Assembly (NCBI GenBank): GCA_036250225.1
Contig: JAPZLL010000008.1
Span: 124,001 to 188,000 of the forward strand
Source: Cercophora sp. LCS_1
Lineage: Eukaryota; Ascomycota; Sordariomycetes; Sordariales; Lasiosphaeriaceae
DNA length: 64,000 bases
Direction of reading: 5' to 3'
This document shows positions 23,399-34,525 of this stretch, in pieces. The notes under the pieces were generated by a model. That model saw only the letters and a list, made by a program, of their open reading frames with translations. It did not search any database and had not been told where the DNA came from. Each line of letters opens with the position of its first letter. Within the stretch, counting starts at the first letter, position 1. The translations under genes and the position numbers were made by a program.

Positions 23399-24846
23399 TC
23401 ACCGTCTATCATCGCCAGCTCCTGTTTCCAGATCATGCCTGACAGAAACTGTTTTCTTCCCCAAAGGATTCCCATCATCATCAAACTCGGCCCACTGAAA
23501 GAACGGACAACTCTCCTTCCCGGGTACATTTCCCGCATGGCACATCCAGAAATACCGGCCCCAGTTCTCTCTCTTCTTCTGCACCACGCGCAGCACACAT
23601 GGTACATCACAACCACAACGGGGCGTGTACCTCGGGTGAAACGCCTCGCGGTAGTCGCGATACGTGATATTAATCCGTCGGTTCCCCGCAATAGGGTGCG
23701 GATCAATAGCCGTTGCAGGCGCAATACTGTGTTTCCATTCTTCTTGCATCTCGGCGTGCATGACGAGGAGCGAGTTGTGCGGGAGATGGATTGCGATCTG
23801 GCCTTCCAAGTCCTTGTCCTTGGAGGAGGAGTCGTTGGGCAGGACTCTGCGGACGCGGAACTCGCGGGTTACGCCGAGGGATAGGGAGCCAATTACGGCG
23901 CGGGGACCGAGGTAGGTTAGTTGGTCGCTGTGCTGTGGGAGGATTAGTTGGCGGGGGTGGGGATGGAAATAGGGGCCGGAAAAATACCCAGCCTACGCTC
24001 TCTTGGGGTCCGTTGTAGCAGTTGACAAAGGCGGCGTTGGGCGACCAGGGACCAGGTGATTGGTACTTGAGTTTCTTGCCGCCATGGTGGGTTTGGATTC
24101 GTTTTGCAATCTCGAGATTGACGGCTTCTTGGACTCGGGTCTTGACTTTGTCGAGTCGGGGTGTTATTTTTCGGACGTCCTGTTAGATTAAGTGGGTACA
24201 TACTTTAGTAAGTCTACAAGGATGTGAGACATACCGTTAGTCGCGCCCCATTGTAGACGTATTCATGCATTTGCTCGTTCAGCTCGTCAAAGCTTCCGAC
24301 ATAGAAGCTTGAGGTGTGTGGGCTCGAGACAACGTTATCAAACAACTTGAAGGTGATCTTTTCAAATGTCTTTGATTCCTCCAAGAGTTCCACGAGAAGT
24401 TGGTTGGCTTCTTCTGGTGGTAGAAAGTTGTGAATGATCGTGCAAGGCGTATGCTCGCTGATATCCTGGGGGTCAAAAAGATGCAGGGTCGCCCCCTTTC
24501 TCGATAAGAGTTTCGCTTTCTTGTTCGTTCCTTCACTCTTGGCATTACCGGTTGATGAGGAGCTGACTGCAAAGGATCGCAGCGAAGATTGGGCCACCAC
24601 GCCGCTGCTTGGTTTCTTGATTGGCTGTGGTGCTTTCAGGGTCTGGCTCGTCTCTTTGACGGACCCTTCATGCGCCAAAAGAAGATCCAATAGCGTCTCC
24701 TGATCAAACTCGGGGTGGAGCGATGAGAGTATTGCTAACTTGATGTCGGTTGACTCCTCGGTATCGCTGGACGCAACCCCTGCAGGGGCAGCTGGGTCGA
24801 CTTGAGGACTGGATTTCCTCTTCCTGCGGATCAGAAATGCTTCCAT
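23399..24846 (-). CDS. CUE-AlkB-GRF protein, 2OG-Fe(II) dioxygenase of the DNA-repair type
   Basis: Three exons (24846-24235, 24179-23988, 23932-23399) give 445 residues. A CUE-like ubiquitin-binding helix bundle (residues about 34-72: ILSSLHPEFDQETLLDLLLAHEGS) precedes the AlkB core. Iron ligands are visible as His269-x-Asp271 (HSD) and His336 (WKHSI), and the 2-oxoglutarate-binding arginines are in RINITYR (Arg354, Arg360). A C-terminal GRF zinc finger with CGCDVPC, CHAGN and CPFFQWAEF covers about 374-418. AlkB enzymes oxidatively remove methyl groups from bases; GRF fingers bind single-stranded nucleic acid, and CUE suggests recruitment to ubiquitinated sites. The second intron donor is GTATTT, chosen because it preserves SVGWHSD. 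An upstream in-frame extension exists, but the ATG at 24846 begins the family-like sequence. Confidence 0.88.
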
Positions 24847-25242
24847 TGTCCCAGCATAATGCGGCCAAGAGCCGACGTGTTCGGGCGCAGTATGTTGACC
24901 ATTGCGCAAAGGAGAAAGTGCCAAACGCTTGACCAGGCTAACTGATGATGTCAAGTCAAAGAGACGCGCCCTGTCAGAGACAGCTTGACACGCTAAAGAC
25001 GCGCCATCACGTGTCTTCTCCCCACTCCCACCAGTCGGTGGGGCGCATGTGGGATGGATGGGCAGGGACCAGGAAGCCAGAAGAACAGCCGAGGTCGAGT
25101 GGAATTGGCGCGTGCAGGCCATCCTGGGGTATTGATCCCGTCGCAAGCCAACTTCCTCCCCTCCCCCGCAATTCGCAGCCTCCAAACCGGCGCATCATCA
25201 GTCAATGGGTCCTGATACAAAACGACAAAAACGCCGGACACA
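24847..25242. promoter_or_regulatory. shared divergent promoter, AlkB-type gene / pex7
   Basis: 396 bp separate the two start codons. Visible elements are two copies of GACGCGCC (24963-24970 and 24998-25005), each containing the ACGCG core of MluI cell-cycle boxes, and an E-box CACGTG at 25008-25013. A perfect CRE palindrome TGACGTCA at 25244-25251 overlaps the pex7 start codon. No TATA box is obvious. Confidence 0.5.
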
Positions 25243-26410
25243 ATGACGTCAATGCTAGAACTCCGAACGCCAAACTTCAACCCTTACGCGGTGAAGTACT
25301 CGCCCTACTACGACTCGCGTCTCGCCGTCGCAGCATCAGCCAACTACGGCATCGTAGGTAATGGTCGGCTCTACTGCATCGGCCTCAGCGCGGCGGGTGT
25401 TCAAATTGAAAAGGCGTTCGACACCAATGACGCCCTCTACGACCTCGCATGGTCCGAGATCAACGAGAACCAGGTGGCCGTCGCAACAGGCGATGGCTCC
25501 ATCAAGCTCTTCGACCTGGGCGTGGACCAGTTCCCCGTCATGAACTTCCACGAGCACAAGCGCGAAGCCTTCTCCGTGCATTGGAACCCGGTTACAAGAG
25601 ACACTTTTGTCTCCTCCTCCTGGGACGGTACTGTCAAACTGGCATGTGCATCCCCTCCACCACCTCCGTGCAAAACTGACGATGTCCAAGTGGTCCCCAA
25701 CCCGCACCGCATCCCTAAAAACCCTCCCCATCGGGTGCTGCACCTACAGCACGGCCTTCGCCCCTCGAAACCCAGCCCTCATCTCCGCCGCCTCAGCCGA
25801 CTCCCACCTCCGCGTCTTCGACCTCCGCACCCCCGTCACAGCGCGGTACCACCTCGCCACGACAATTCCAGTCCACGCGCCCCCAAATGGCTCCGTCCTC
25901 CCACACATTGCCCCCTCACACCCAGGCGGCCCGCTAGGCCCCACCTACGCCGGCGCGGTACCCAACGAAATCCTGACGCACGACTGGAACAAGTACGACG
26001 AGTACGTAATCGCAGCGGCGGGCGTGGACCGGGTGATCCGGACATTTGACATCCGCAACCCGACCGGCGGACCCGTGTCCATCCTGACGGGCCACGACTA
26101 CGCGGTGCGGAAGCTGGCGTGGAGCCCGCACGCCCGAGACATCCTAGTCAGCGCGAGCTACGACATGACGGTGCGTGTGTGGAGCAACGAGCCGACGATG
26201 CCGGGTGCTGGGATGCCGGGTGTGCCTGGGGTGCACGACCCAAGTGCAAACACGATTCGCGCGGGCAGGCAAATTGGCCTCATGAACAGACATACCGAGT
26301 TCGCGACGGGCGTAGATTGGTGTCTGTTTGGAAAGGGTGGGTGGGTCGCAAGTGTTGGGTGGGATTCGCGGGTCTTGATCTGGGATGCCCACACCCTGTT
26401 GGGACCATGA
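25243..26410 (+). CDS. pex7: Peroxin 7, WD40 receptor for PTS2 cargo
   Basis: Two exons, 25243-25641 and 25691-26410, give 372 residues. The N-terminus (MLELRTPNFNPYAVKYSPYYDSRLA, shown here in two parts: MLELRTPNFNP and YAVKYSPYYDSRLA) and the following ANYGIVGNGRLY and SSSWDGTVKLWSPTR are diagnostic of Pex7. WD repeats end in SIKLFDLG, VKLWSP, LRVFDLR, IRTFDIR, VRVWSNE and VLIWDAH, giving a beta-propeller that binds the PTS2 nonapeptide in the cytosol and, with a Pex20-type co-receptor, docks at the peroxisome. The 49-nt intron begins with GC (GCATGT) rather than GT and ends CCAAG; this is the only solution that keeps K-L-W-S-P in frame. It is divergent from the AlkB-type gene. Confidence 0.93.
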
Positions 26411-27155
26411 GCTTTAGCGGAGCGGTTAGAAAGGTGTGTGTTTGTATGATTATACCCATCCGTTTGTTGAAAGTCGGTTGGTTGCATGTGCGGTGACAGA
26501 CAGGGTTAGATGCATTGGGAAAAGTAGCGTGATGATAAAGGCTAGACGGCGTTCAGGAGACTGTATTTTATTTACGCATTGGGAATACAGACACTGGCTT
26601 TGTATTCGCAACAAACTGTTGCAGGTTCAAAGCGTGCTATACTTGACCGGTTGGTTGCACAAGTTGACAAGGTGAACACCCGTTGACCCGACAGATACAA
26701 ATCCCTCAACTTTGCCATTACACGATTATTATTGTAGTAATATGCCACCATCCCTCTCTCTCATAAAAACATAGAAAACATGCGAATGCGGTGCCCAGTT
26801 GGTATCAAAATCATAACCCGATTGACCACTTTCCCCATCATCAAACCCCTTTCCGTTATGGGGGTATCGAAACAAACGCCCAGCCCGTCCGTCCCGCCCC
26901 AACTTTGCCGAACCGATCTGATTTCATCTGACCCGTGCCGAACCGAGCTGTTGAATCGACATTTTCCCGGATCCGGCTCAAACCAGCACCCACACCCGCC
27001 TCAATCAATCCCAAACCAGATCCATGCTCTTTCTTGAGTAAGACATATTCCTCTTGAAACGCCGTGCTTAGTGCCGAACAGAGATTCCTACACCCACACC
27101 CCGTCCCCTGCTCCCGCCCCAATCTGGTAAAAACAAAACAAACAAAACAGAAATA
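26411..27155. other. convergent 3' region
   Basis: 745 bp lie between the 3' ends of pex7 and the 823-residue gene. The region is AT-richer than its surroundings, with possible polyadenylation signals; no gene is seen. Confidence 0.65.
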
Positions 27156-29753
27156 TCACTCCACGTCCGCGTGATTAGCCTCATCGTCCACCAAGCCCAT
27201 TCCCAACGGCAGGGCAGATCTCGCCTTTCTTGGCCGCACCGTCGACACGCCAGACGCCCTCTTTTGGGCCTTGTTTTCCTTTCTCAGCCGAACTGCCGCG
27301 CTCACATCCACCTTGCTCCTTGCTTCCTCGGTCACCACATCACTCTCGAACCCGGTTTGCTGTTTAAGCGGTGACCCAACCGAGAATTCCCTCTGCGGCT
27401 TGAGAGGCGACCCGCAAATCGCGCTGAGTCGCTTTGTGCCTCTCAATCCCCTGAGCGGTGAGTCTCTGGCGGACTGATATTCCTCTTCGTCGGAATCGGC
27501 AGCTGTGTCGAGGATGAATCTCCTGGCTCCGGCACGACCAAACGAGTCATAATCGTAGATTGGAGGGAGCGAAATAGATGATCTTGCATGCTGCAATAAC
27601 TGTTTTGCCTTCGGGCTGCCGGCGGTAGGCAAGCTATCCATAAGACCGGGCAGCTGAAAGCCGTCGACGCCGTAGCCACTGTCGCTGAAGAGCAGCTCTT
27701 CCTCGCCCTCGCCGCGCGGGCGACGGGCCTCCACGAAAGAGTCGTCGTCCGAGGATATGTAATCGTCAATGTTGAAGTTTGACGATTTGGCTGTCTGGGG
27801 TGACACAACTGCGCCGCTGTCAAATGAGGTATGGCTGGGAATTTTGGTAAGTGAGGGAGGTCCGAGGCTGAGGTCAACCGATGTATTGGCAGTGTGCCGC
27901 GAATGCGGGCGCTGGAAGGGATTAGAGCTAGTGTCTGAGGTGGTAGGCGTCGCCGAGGAGGTAGACCAGCCCCGGACGCTCCGTGTGCGGACGGTCTGTT
28001 CCGGACTGTCGGGGATTGGCGGAAGGGTGGGTTCGGCAACTTCGCGGATCGGGTCATGGATAGTAAAATGACTTCTCGGGTCTGTATTTTCAAATTAGTC
28101 ACTTGGTTCGCCACGGGGAATGGTCGAGATGAAAGGATGAATTGCACTAACAATGCGGGCGGGGGTGATCCTGGGGTTTGGTTGGCAAAGCAGCTACATC
28201 GAAATCAATGGTTATGGAATCGGGGACGGAGGCCACAGGGTCCGCTGATACTTGTTGTCTGGTCGAGTGGGGTTTAGATGGCGGGTAGGATAGGGGTGTT
28301 GTATCAAACGCGGAAACAGAATGTTGGAGAGTGTGCAAGCTGTGGCGTTTTCGCGGAAGTGCAGTGCTGGGGTTGATGACTGACCCACGATGGGACCGAG
28401 GCGGCGACCGGAGAGACGAGGGCGGTTCAGTGGACAGAGGAGAGATTGCAATCCCGTCATCCACCAGGAGCTCAGCCATCTGGGTCTTCTGCTTGGCAAG
28501 CACCACCGAGTCACGAGGGATTCGGCCGGGATGAGATGTAGCAGGTCTCGCAGTCATTGGCCGATCGTGGGCTCGGGGGGAGTTCAGTGCAAGAGTTGAA
28601 AGCACCGGTAGATCCCATGCCATCCTTTCTCCATCGGGAGTGGTGACGAAACGAGTCGGATGGCTGCTGGTACGATGGCCAACCGACCTTTGGGAAGCAA
28701 AGTCACTCTCGCTACCGAGCGAGCCCGAAAGTATATAGGTGTTGACGGATTGTCGCCGTCGTAGAAGAGGTGATTGTGAGTCCGTGATGAGCTCGGAAGG
28801 CCGCACCCTAGGAACCAGCGGTACCTGTGCGGCGGATTTCTTGGGAAGAGAAAAGTGAGTGGATGAGTTCAGGGACTTGGTTCGAATGGAAGCCAAGCTC
28901 AACTCCAGCCTTGGACGCGCCGATGCTTCTTCGCTGACAGATCCTTGGGCCGAGCGGGAGTAGAATTCTTGAACGTGCGGAAGGTCGAGGTTGAAACCAT
29001 TCTCCCCTAGATTTCTGTCGGCGACATCCTCGCCGTAGTCTCTGCCTCCAGAAGCCTGGACTCGGGAGCGGAAATCGGTCGGCTTGATCTCGGATTGGGC
29101 ATCTAGGAGATCCTTGTGCCCTCTCCCGCCGTCGCTTCGCATTGAGTTGCTGAAGGAGTTGCTTCGAGAATGGACGTGGAAAGACTGAGCCGGTTGAGAC
29201 GCTTCCGAAGTCGCAAGGGACGCAGGGATCGGGCCGCTCTGAGAAACAGGTCGGCTTCCAGGATTCGCAGTGCTGGGTCTCAGCATACGGAAGGACACCG
29301 GCGGCGCTCCCCTGAGAGGATTCTTCCGCAACCGAGCCCCGGCATTGGCCCACACCGTTGTCGGCTGATCGCCGTTGGGAGCGGTGCTCGGCCTTTCGAA
29401 GCTCTCCTCACCGAACGTGGGAACGGTTGGTGACGGTGCAGCCGGAGGAGACTCCAAGACTGGAGCGCCATCCAGTGACAGCTGTGTCTCACTGAACGCT
29501 GGTTGGCCTCCCAAGACGTTCCCGACAGCAGTCGTGCTGTTGTTGTTAGTCACCGGAGGTGATACTGGAACACGCATAAGTATCACCACACAAGACGACC
29601 GTTTATAGAGCTATGCTTACTTCGCCGTGGCTTCACTGGGGGCTTCTTCGCCGGTGCCTTCACCAGAGGGTTTGTGGCCGCCGCATCGGCAGGCTTCGGC
29701 TTCGGCTTGTTCTTGTCCCCCGACTTCCTAGAGAGAAAGCTCAACAGGCCCAT
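27156..29753 (-). CDS. 823-residue disordered protein of unknown function
   Basis: Three exons (29753-29621, 29564-28152, 28081-27156) join in phase to 823 residues. The start MGLLSFLSRKSGDKNKPKPKP is short, basic and amphipathic, with a Gly at position 2 followed by a hydrophobic face (possible lipid attachment site, inferred only). Most of the protein is Ser/Pro/Thr-rich and probably unfolded. More ordered short blocks occur near FNIDDYISSDDDSFVEARR and FSDSGYGVDGFQLPGLMD, which look like conserved linear motifs, and the tail is Lys/Arg-rich. No catalytic domain is recognisable. Introns of 56 and 70 nt have donors GTAAGC and GTTAGT. Single-frame openness across more than 800 codons and the in-phase splicing make it a real gene; its function is unknown. 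Confidence 0.8.
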
Positions 29754-32700
29754 CTTGTCTGGCGGCGGCTGCCATGGGCAGGCAGCTAGCGGCCAAGATC
29801 AAGCAAAGTGGTGAGACAAAATCGGTTGGCGAGGTTAGGAGGGAGGAGCCGAGGCGATTGGGTGGGCAGAAGGGGAAGGAGATATGGGGCGAGATCGAGG
29901 TTCGGGACTCGGGGGCGGGGAAGGAACCGTAGAGGAGGATCACTCGTACCAGAAATGGAGGGGAGCGGGAAGGAAGGGGAAATCCTAGAAATATGGGATG
30001 GGGGCTACGGGATGGCAGCCCGACTCAGGACGCTATATGACGCCGTGGACCTGAAGTACCAAGGATCAGAGCGATCTGACAAGCTTGGTGTACCAGGAGA
30101 TCCCCGGAACCAGAGGTCAAGGGTCCTTTTTGAGCGGCGCTCTGCTTCGTGCCTTCCGCTACTCAGTCCTCACACACCCACCAACACGACTCATCGCACA
30201 CAATACCGACCCGCCGCCAATGGATCCTTTTCTCAGACGGATGCGCCGTACCTGGCGTATTATGTGATAAGCCGCGTCGAAACCCGGAACCCTGCAGATG
30301 GGCGCCGCTGCTCGGCGACTTGCAAGTTTGCGACTACACGTGTAGCCACTCGAGCTAGACTGAGGCTGGCAGGCGCCGTCCGAGTCGCAGCAAGCCCCTA
30401 CATGTCCTCCTGCTTCTCGTGGATCTCATCAAGCTTCTAGCGCAGCAGAGAGCGGGGGTGCAGACGTTCACGGGCAGACGTTCGCAAGAGACTGACTTTT
30501 CTTCACCAGCTGCTGGCCTATCATGCGCAACTTTGCTGCACGGCACGGCATATGCAGACCGAGGGCCCCAGGGGTGCGTGGAGCGGGTGGGAGGGGTGAC
30601 AGGGGTGCTTGCAGAGAGGGTGTGGTTGAAGACTGTCGTGACATGGCGGGCATCAGTGCACCCTTCTGACAATGGCCGTTTGCGCCCGGCAAGGGGCCAG
30701 CAAAGGGGGGAGGCGAAGGCGGCTAAATAAACCCTCGAGAGCGTGACGCTTGGAAAGTTGCATAGGAGTTCTCTCTGGTGTCTGAGGAGGAGACGCTGCC
30801 CACTTGGCGGGGATGTTGTCGTTGGGGGGATCTGGCCGTGCGCTCACCTTTTCGTTGTCAGTGGACAGCGGTCGAGCCGCTCCGTAGGTCTGATCCTCTC
30901 CCAATCCAGGTCACCGCCTTGGGAAACGCATGCAACCACATCATCCTCCGTCCACCGCGCAGCCTGCACCGGTGGCGCGGCCTGCGCGAGCGAACGCGAA
31001 CCGGTGGGCAGCAGTTTGGTTGTGGCTGGGAGCCCGTAATGAGAAATTGGGAGTGGCACTCTTGTGCCGGGCGTATGAATTGGCTTTGTACCACAAGCCC
31101 AATTTCCGTGGATGTGAGATATGGGACGGTAAACATTTGTCCCAAATGCAGCGCGAAGCTGGAAACAAGCGACGAGGTGCAAATTAGCACGATTCATGCG
31201 ACGCGCGACACCGCTAGGTCGTTTCGGTTTCCACGATCGGATCGTGGGACCGGTCGCCTTCGTTTGCCCAAAGCTGAAGCTGCCCCCTGGCCGCGCAACA
31301 CATGGCTCTGATTGCTTTTTTTTTTCCCCTCCCAGAGGTGATCGGGGCGTTCGAGTCAGGCGCCTTGGCTGAAGGATGGCGCCCTTTTCGGGCTTCTTGG
31401 AGACTTCTGGGGCCAATTCCAGGGCCGGTCTGGCCAGGTAGCATCCCCATCCGGAGTTGGGCTAGAGAGATCCTTGAGTCGATCCAGCCAGGATGATCCC
31501 GCCCGATGATCTTCTGGGGATCCCCTGGAGAGGCTATCAAAAAAGCAATTATTGTTCTTGTCATCCAGCCACCCTGAAGCGTCACAAGAAACCGACGACG
31601 GGGGCACAGACGACGGGCTGAGGAAATCGTCACACTCGAGGTAAATCGCGACGCAGGAGGCGGGCGTAAATCGTGTAGGTGAAGTGCGAATGCAAGACGC
31701 CACGCCTGCTTCGGGCACTCCTCTTGGCAGGCACGCTTGCGAAGCAAGCGTCAGCGATAGCGATGAACCCCACCATCCTTCCCCTCCAGCTTTGCGCTCA
31801 GGGTGATAGGGGAGCTTCGATAGGCGGCCAAAAAAACTGGAGAAAACCAGCGCGGCTGATGACGGGACCCGGAGAGATTCAATGTTTTCTTTTCCCGTCC
31901 CAATTTACAGGTCGTTGGAATCTGCAGGTACAGAAAGCAATTGCCGTTGCTCGGTCTTCTGCCGCTTGGGTAGGACAAAAGATGCACAGCCCAGACACAC
32001 AGCGCAACGACTTCTCCCCTTTTGCTTTGCCTCCTCTTCCATCATCCTCGAGACACAGACTCCCGTCGTCCCGCCCAAGGACCTCGCTTCTGGCTGCACT
32101 TCTCAGGGTCGTCACACACGCGTTTGCTGCAGCACGGATTATCCCGTCTGTTCTGCACTCGACCGCGAGAGATCAGCGGACAAACCGTCAGGAAATGTCA
32201 CTAATCGTTTTGATCACTAACAATCGCCCAGGACCCCAGCAAGCATGTCGGCATCCTCCTCTTCCGGTTCCCGAGAAAAGAAAAATCTTTTCATGATCCT
32301 GGGTTTGCAAAGTCTGGTGCCGCCAGCGCATAAGAGCTTGTTGTATGCAGCCAATATTCAGGGTTAGGGGAGGATGCTGCCGTTTGCACAGACACTCACA
32401 CTTTGGTGCTGCACGTTTTGGCGATGAGCTTCCCCATTCCAATCTTGGCTCCGCTGGTTTGGCCTCCAACCGCTTCTTTGCGCCCCACCTCGGCGAGGTG
32501 AAGCCAACGGGCCTTGCCTGATCCAGCGTCTCCATAGCCGTGTTTGCAGGCGCAGCGTGGTATCGGGATCCCCAATTTGCGGGGAACTTGAAGAGGCTGG
32601 CAACCATTGAGAGGTGGACAGCTCACACCAAAGTCTGAGCGCACGTCAATGAGAATGCTGTCGTTCAGGGTAGGTAAGACGGGAGGGCTGAGATGGCAGT

Positions 32701-33233
32701 ACCAGACAGGACTCTTAGTAAAACCCCAGTAAATATTGGATAATGCGTGTCTGCTATTGTCTTTCGTCTTATTTATTCTCTCCGGTCGCACACATCTCCG
32801 ACCGTTCACGGGCAGCTTCGGTGAGGAGACACATCGTGCTTTGCAAGCAAATGGCACAGAGTGGGGAGAGTGTATGACAACCTTCAGGGAAAAAGTCAGA
32901 CAGTGCGAGCAAACGTTGTGGAAAACAAATTTATAAAACGTTCAAAAAGCAGGAGTTAGAAAACCTGACGAGGTTGCGACCGCAGGTTGAGTTTCAACTC
33001 ACCATGACTTGACTGCTCTCAAAATTTGTCCCCTATTGAGCTGATAGGTCACGAGTTTACCTGACCCGTTCTTTGTTCCTCAAGCCCCGTGACAAGTACA
33101 GGCCCCAGTAGCGTCACATCTGAGAACATCAAAACTGCAAGCCTAAGAATCACACCTCTTCGTGGCTGCTATTTTAAACAACTTCATCAATTCATCTCGA
33201 CGGGCAGTTCGACATCGACAACAGCAACCAAAG
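29754..33233. other. 3.5-kb intergenic stretch between divergent genes
   Basis: Frames of up to about 210 codons occur, but none is protein-like in composition or has homology that I recognise. No tRNA is seen. The last 40 bp before 33234 look like a 5' leader (CAACAGCAACCAAAG before ATG). Confidence 0.6.
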
Positions 33234-33527
33234 ATGGCAGCCACAATGCCCGAACCCCAAGAGGCGTGTCAGGGTGAGGCAAGCCCCTTCGAGAAGAAGC
33301 AAGAACAGGCACCCGAGACAAAGGCGATTGCAACTCAAGACGCCACCGAGAACGAAACCGAGAGCAAGCAGTTGGCGAAACGGCATCGGCGTGCATCGAC
33401 ATATAACGACGCTGCGTTCGCCGGTCTGGAAGAAGTCCACCAGATGCTGGACCGGTTGGCCGAGAGTCGAGCAAAGCAGCTGAAGGAGCAGGAGGGCCAG
33501 AGAGGGGTAAAGAGTCAGCAGTCGTGA
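33234..33527 (+). CDS. small 97-residue charged protein, unknown function
   Basis: A single exon encodes 97 residues. The ATG at 33234 has a favourable context (CCAAAGATGG) and an A/C-rich leader. The N-terminal half is Glu/Gln/Ala-rich and disordered; a basic patch KRHRRAS follows, then an amphipathic helix (AAFAGLEEVHQMLDRLAESR) and a charged tail. Codon choice looks like coding sequence (G/C-ending, balanced amino acids), unlike the shadow frames nearby. No known domain is recognised. It converges on the UCH gene 230 bp downstream. A spurious ORF cannot be excluded. Confidence 0.6.
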   Translation: MAATMPEPQEACQGEASPFEKKQEQAPETKAIATQDATENETESKQLAKRHRRASTYNDAAFAGLEEVHQMLDRLAESRAKQLKEQEGQRGVKSQQS

Positions 33528-33757
33528 TCGCTAGTCTGGGCAAGAACAAACAAGCAACACAGCCAAGGTTTGGCTACGATCAGGAGAAACACATAGGATG
33601 ATAAACATCTCGATGATTTGAGACCTCAAAAAGCCACCAGTAAGTAGCTCGTGATATCAAAGTAGCTAGTACCAACCCTTTCAAACCAACTCCCCAACTC
33701 GTTGTCTCGTTGATATACCTCCAAAACTCATACCCTCATCCCAAACCCACGCCCATC

Positions 33758-34525
33758 TCACTCCAAGCTCCCCGCCAACGCAACAGCACTAAACCGTGGG
33801 TCACCACTCTCCCTCTCCAAAAACTTCAACGCCGTCTCCCTCAACGCATTCTCACTCAACACATCCTCCCCCTCCGGTACTCTCCCCCTCTCCAAAGGCC
33901 CCTTCCTCCTCCCATCAAGCTCCCACAACCGTCCATCCTTGCCCTTCACAAAAGCCACATAATGCAGCTCCACCTCATCCTCGGCCGCTGGCGCGACCGT
34001 ATCCCCCTTGCTCGCAGCCGCCTTGTGCGCCCGCGCAAGACACCCCTCTCTCTCCAAAAGCCTCGCTCTCTCCTCCGGTCCTAAACCCTCGGCCTCTTTT
34101 AAAATCCGATCCAAATCGCTCCCCTCAGTGATGAAATCCCGTGCTTCCCCGTTCGCGACCGCGTGAATCAGACCCATCAGACCGCAGGCATTACGAATCG
34201 TTTGGCGGAACCAGAGGACTGGCTCATCGGGACCGGAGCCGGTGTAGGGTTGCAAGAGGGAATCTTCGGCTAGGCGGTGGGATTCGTAGGTTGCGCTGAC
34301 GGGGAAGACGAGGAGGAGGGCGAGGGCGGGGCGGGGGATGAAGGATAACAAGTCTGGGTCGGTGAGGGAGTAGACGTCGTGGATTTGGAGGGCAGGGGAG
34401 AGGCCGAGGTTGTGGAGGAGCGTGGTCATGAGTTGGGGGTTTGCTTCGAGGGGGATGAAGCTCACGGTGGCGGACGCGACCGCGGGGTCGGTGGGGTTTG
34501 GTGCGTCTGTTGATGTGGAAGCCAT
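33758..34525 (-). CDS. yuh1: Ubiquitin C-terminal hydrolase, UCHL3/Yuh1 type (peptidase C12)
   Basis: A single exon encodes 255 residues. All four catalytic positions of the C12 family are visible: Gln108 (oxyanion) and Cys114 in FRQTIRNACGLMGLIHA, His188 in ELHYVAFV and Asp204 in LWELDG. The region between about 150 and 183 corresponds to the crossover loop that limits substrate size. It cleaves small adducts and precursor extensions from the ubiquitin (and probably Nedd8) C-terminus in the cytosol. Length and motif order are normal for the short UCH class, with no C-terminal Uch37-type extension. It lies head to tail with suv3, 708 bp apart. Confidence 0.94.
   Translation of the reverse strand: MASTSTDAPNPTDPAVASATVSFIPLEANPQLMTTLLHNLGLSPALQIHDVYSLTDPDLLSFIPRPALALLLVFPVSATYESHRLAEDSLLQPYTGSGPDEPVLWFRQTIRNACGLMGLIHAVANGEARDFITEGSDLDRILKEAEGLGPEERARLLEREGCLARAHKAAASKGDTVAPAAEDEVELHYVAFVKGKDGRLWELDGRRKGPLERGRVPEGEDVLSENALRETALKFLERESGDPRFSAVALAGSLE

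Noticed and set aside
15234..24846. Possible secondary-metabolite cluster (MFS transporter, Zn2Cys6 regulator, dioxygenase)
   Set aside because: No backbone enzyme (PKS, NRPS, terpene synthase, DMATS) is present, and the dioxygenase is an AlkB-type repair enzyme rather than a tailoring enzyme.
29808..30440. 210-codon plus-strand frame upstream of the 823-residue gene
   Set aside because: Very Arg/Gly-rich start, no recognisable domain; probably a chance frame in a promoter region.
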